DNA from: VFMC01 sp037130535
GTDB taxonomy: Bacteria > Actinomycetota > Acidimicrobiia > Acidimicrobiales > Ilumatobacteraceae
Length of the DNA stretch: 6,540 bases
Reading direction: 5' to 3'
Assembly (NCBI GenBank): GCA_037130535.1
Contig: JBAXSU010000185.1
Coordinates: 1 to 6,540, forward strand
This document shows positions 5,896-6,540 of this stretch, in pieces (position 1 is the stretch's first letter; each line of letters starts with the position of its first letter). The notes below the pieces were generated by a model. It worked only from the letters and a program-made list of their open reading frames with translations, did no database searches and was not told the origin of the DNA. The translations under genes and the position numbers were made by a program.

Positions 5896-6539
5896 GAGAG
5901 TCCCAGTATGTCGCGGCACGGCTCGAGGCCGCTGATGGTGATGTCGTCGCGGCATACGCGTGCTTGCCAGTCGTCGGTGGTCATTCGGAAGCGGAGCGAC
6001 GTGGCGGCCATGCCGCGTCGCAGGTTCGTCTGTTCTCCGCTGGGTTCGTAACCGAGCGAGCGGGTGACGCCCAGCGACGGGCCGTTGTCGTCGAATGCGC
6101 TGGTCGTTGCGCACACTGCGCCGAACCCGGCGAAGCCGAGGTGCAGTGTCGCCTCGCGCATCTCGCGTCCGATGCCGCGCCCCTGGTGGGCGCGCCCCAG
6201 CCACGATCCCGACTCGAACGTGCGCAGGGTGGGGAAGTGGTCGGCACCCAGGCTGGTGGTGCCCACCACCTCGCCGTCGACGATGGTTGCGAACGGGAGG
6301 TGCCAGTGGGCCGGCATGGTCTCGGCGCGGCACCGCCAGTAGTGCTGCATCGTGTTCGGCCGCAGGCGTTCGGCCGGGGCGTCGGTCCACTCGATGCTGA
6401 ACGGCATGAACGCCGGGTCGTGGATGCCCTGTGCGGCGAGGTCGGCCAACTGCGCGCCGAGGTCGTCGTCGACGTAGCGCAACTCCAGCCGCGGGGTGGT
6501 CACCCGCAGTCCAAAGAGGGGCCAGATGGCAGTGCTCAT
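5892..6539 (-). CDS. GNAT-family N-acetyltransferase (RimJ/RimL-like)
   Basis: This 215-aa protein of the GNAT superfamily would transfer an acetyl group from acetyl-CoA to an amine; the acceptor cannot be told from sequence. The N-terminal LRVTTPRLELRYVDDDL (residues 11-27) is the usual beta-1 entry of the RimJ/RimL-type branch. Residues 83-97 (FATIVDGEVVGTTSL) give the paired strands. GSWLGRAHQGRGIGREMREA (111-130) holds the acetyl-CoA pyrophosphate-binding motif Q119-G-R-G-I-G124. N152-GPSLGVTRSLGY (152-164) is motif B with the conserved Asn. The ATG at 6539 lies one base from the window edge, so its ribosome site and any longer upstream start cannot be seen, though the N-terminus looks natural. 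It is convergent with the DUF1501 gene (14-bp gap) and shows no sign of belonging to that unit. Confidence 0.9.
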   Translation of the reverse strand: MSTAIWPLFGLRVTTPRLELRYVDDDLGAQLADLAAQGIHDPAFMPFSIEWTDAPAERLRPNTMQHYWRCRAETMPAHWHLPFATIVDGEVVGTTSLGADHFPTLRTFESGSWLGRAHQGRGIGREMREATLHLGFAGFGAVCATTSAFDDNGPSLGVTRSLGYEPSGEQTNLRRGMAATSLRFRMTTDDWQARVCRDDITISGLEPCRDILGLS

Positions 6540-6540
6540 C

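Overview
The window is high-GC DNA with GTG as well as ATG starts. It most likely comes from an actinomycetote, and I infer the class Acidimicrobiia (Ilumatobacter-like). The inference rests on GC-rich third codon positions, on the long Thr/Pro/Val linker, and on a C-terminal module of about 115 residues (R-L-x-D-T/S-R at its start, V-V-D-x-F-G-Y/W-F at its end) that is common on exported actinobacterial proteins. It is not proven by a marker gene.

Layout. (1) Bases 1-1678, plus strand: the last 271 codons of rmlB (dTDP-glucose 4,6-dehydratase; the 5' end lies outside the window), then after 10 bp the complete rmlD (dTDP-4-dehydrorhamnose reductase). Together they belong to dTDP-L-rhamnose synthesis; rmlA and rmlC are not in view. 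(2) Bases 1679-1762: a short non-coding gap, relatively A-rich, the likely place for a promoter. (3) Bases 1763-5877, plus strand: a two-gene unit. A DUF1800 protein (440 aa, no export signal) is followed after 14 bp by a 925-aa protein. The latter has a twin-arginine signal peptide, a complete DUF1501 domain, a 110-residue linker made only of Thr, Pro, Val, Ala and one Met, and three tandem copies of the actinobacterial C-terminal module. (4) Bases 5892-6539, minus strand: a GNAT-family N-acetyltransferase, convergent with the DUF1501 gene. The two stop codons sit inside one small imperfect inverted repeat.

How the genes may work together. DUF1800 and DUF1501 genes are known to be recurrent neighbours in many bacteria, but their biochemical role is not established. 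Here only the DUF1501 partner carries a Tat signal, so the pair may be exported as a folded complex (inference). The linker and triple module suggest that the DUF1501 domain is held away from, or displayed at, the cell surface. The rhamnose genes could supply surface glycan, but nothing in the sequence ties them functionally to the DUF pair.

The most noteworthy part is the chimeric DUF1501 protein and the tandemly duplicated (96-bp) low-complexity linker inside it. I saw no CRISPR array, insertion sequence, tRNA or rRNA.
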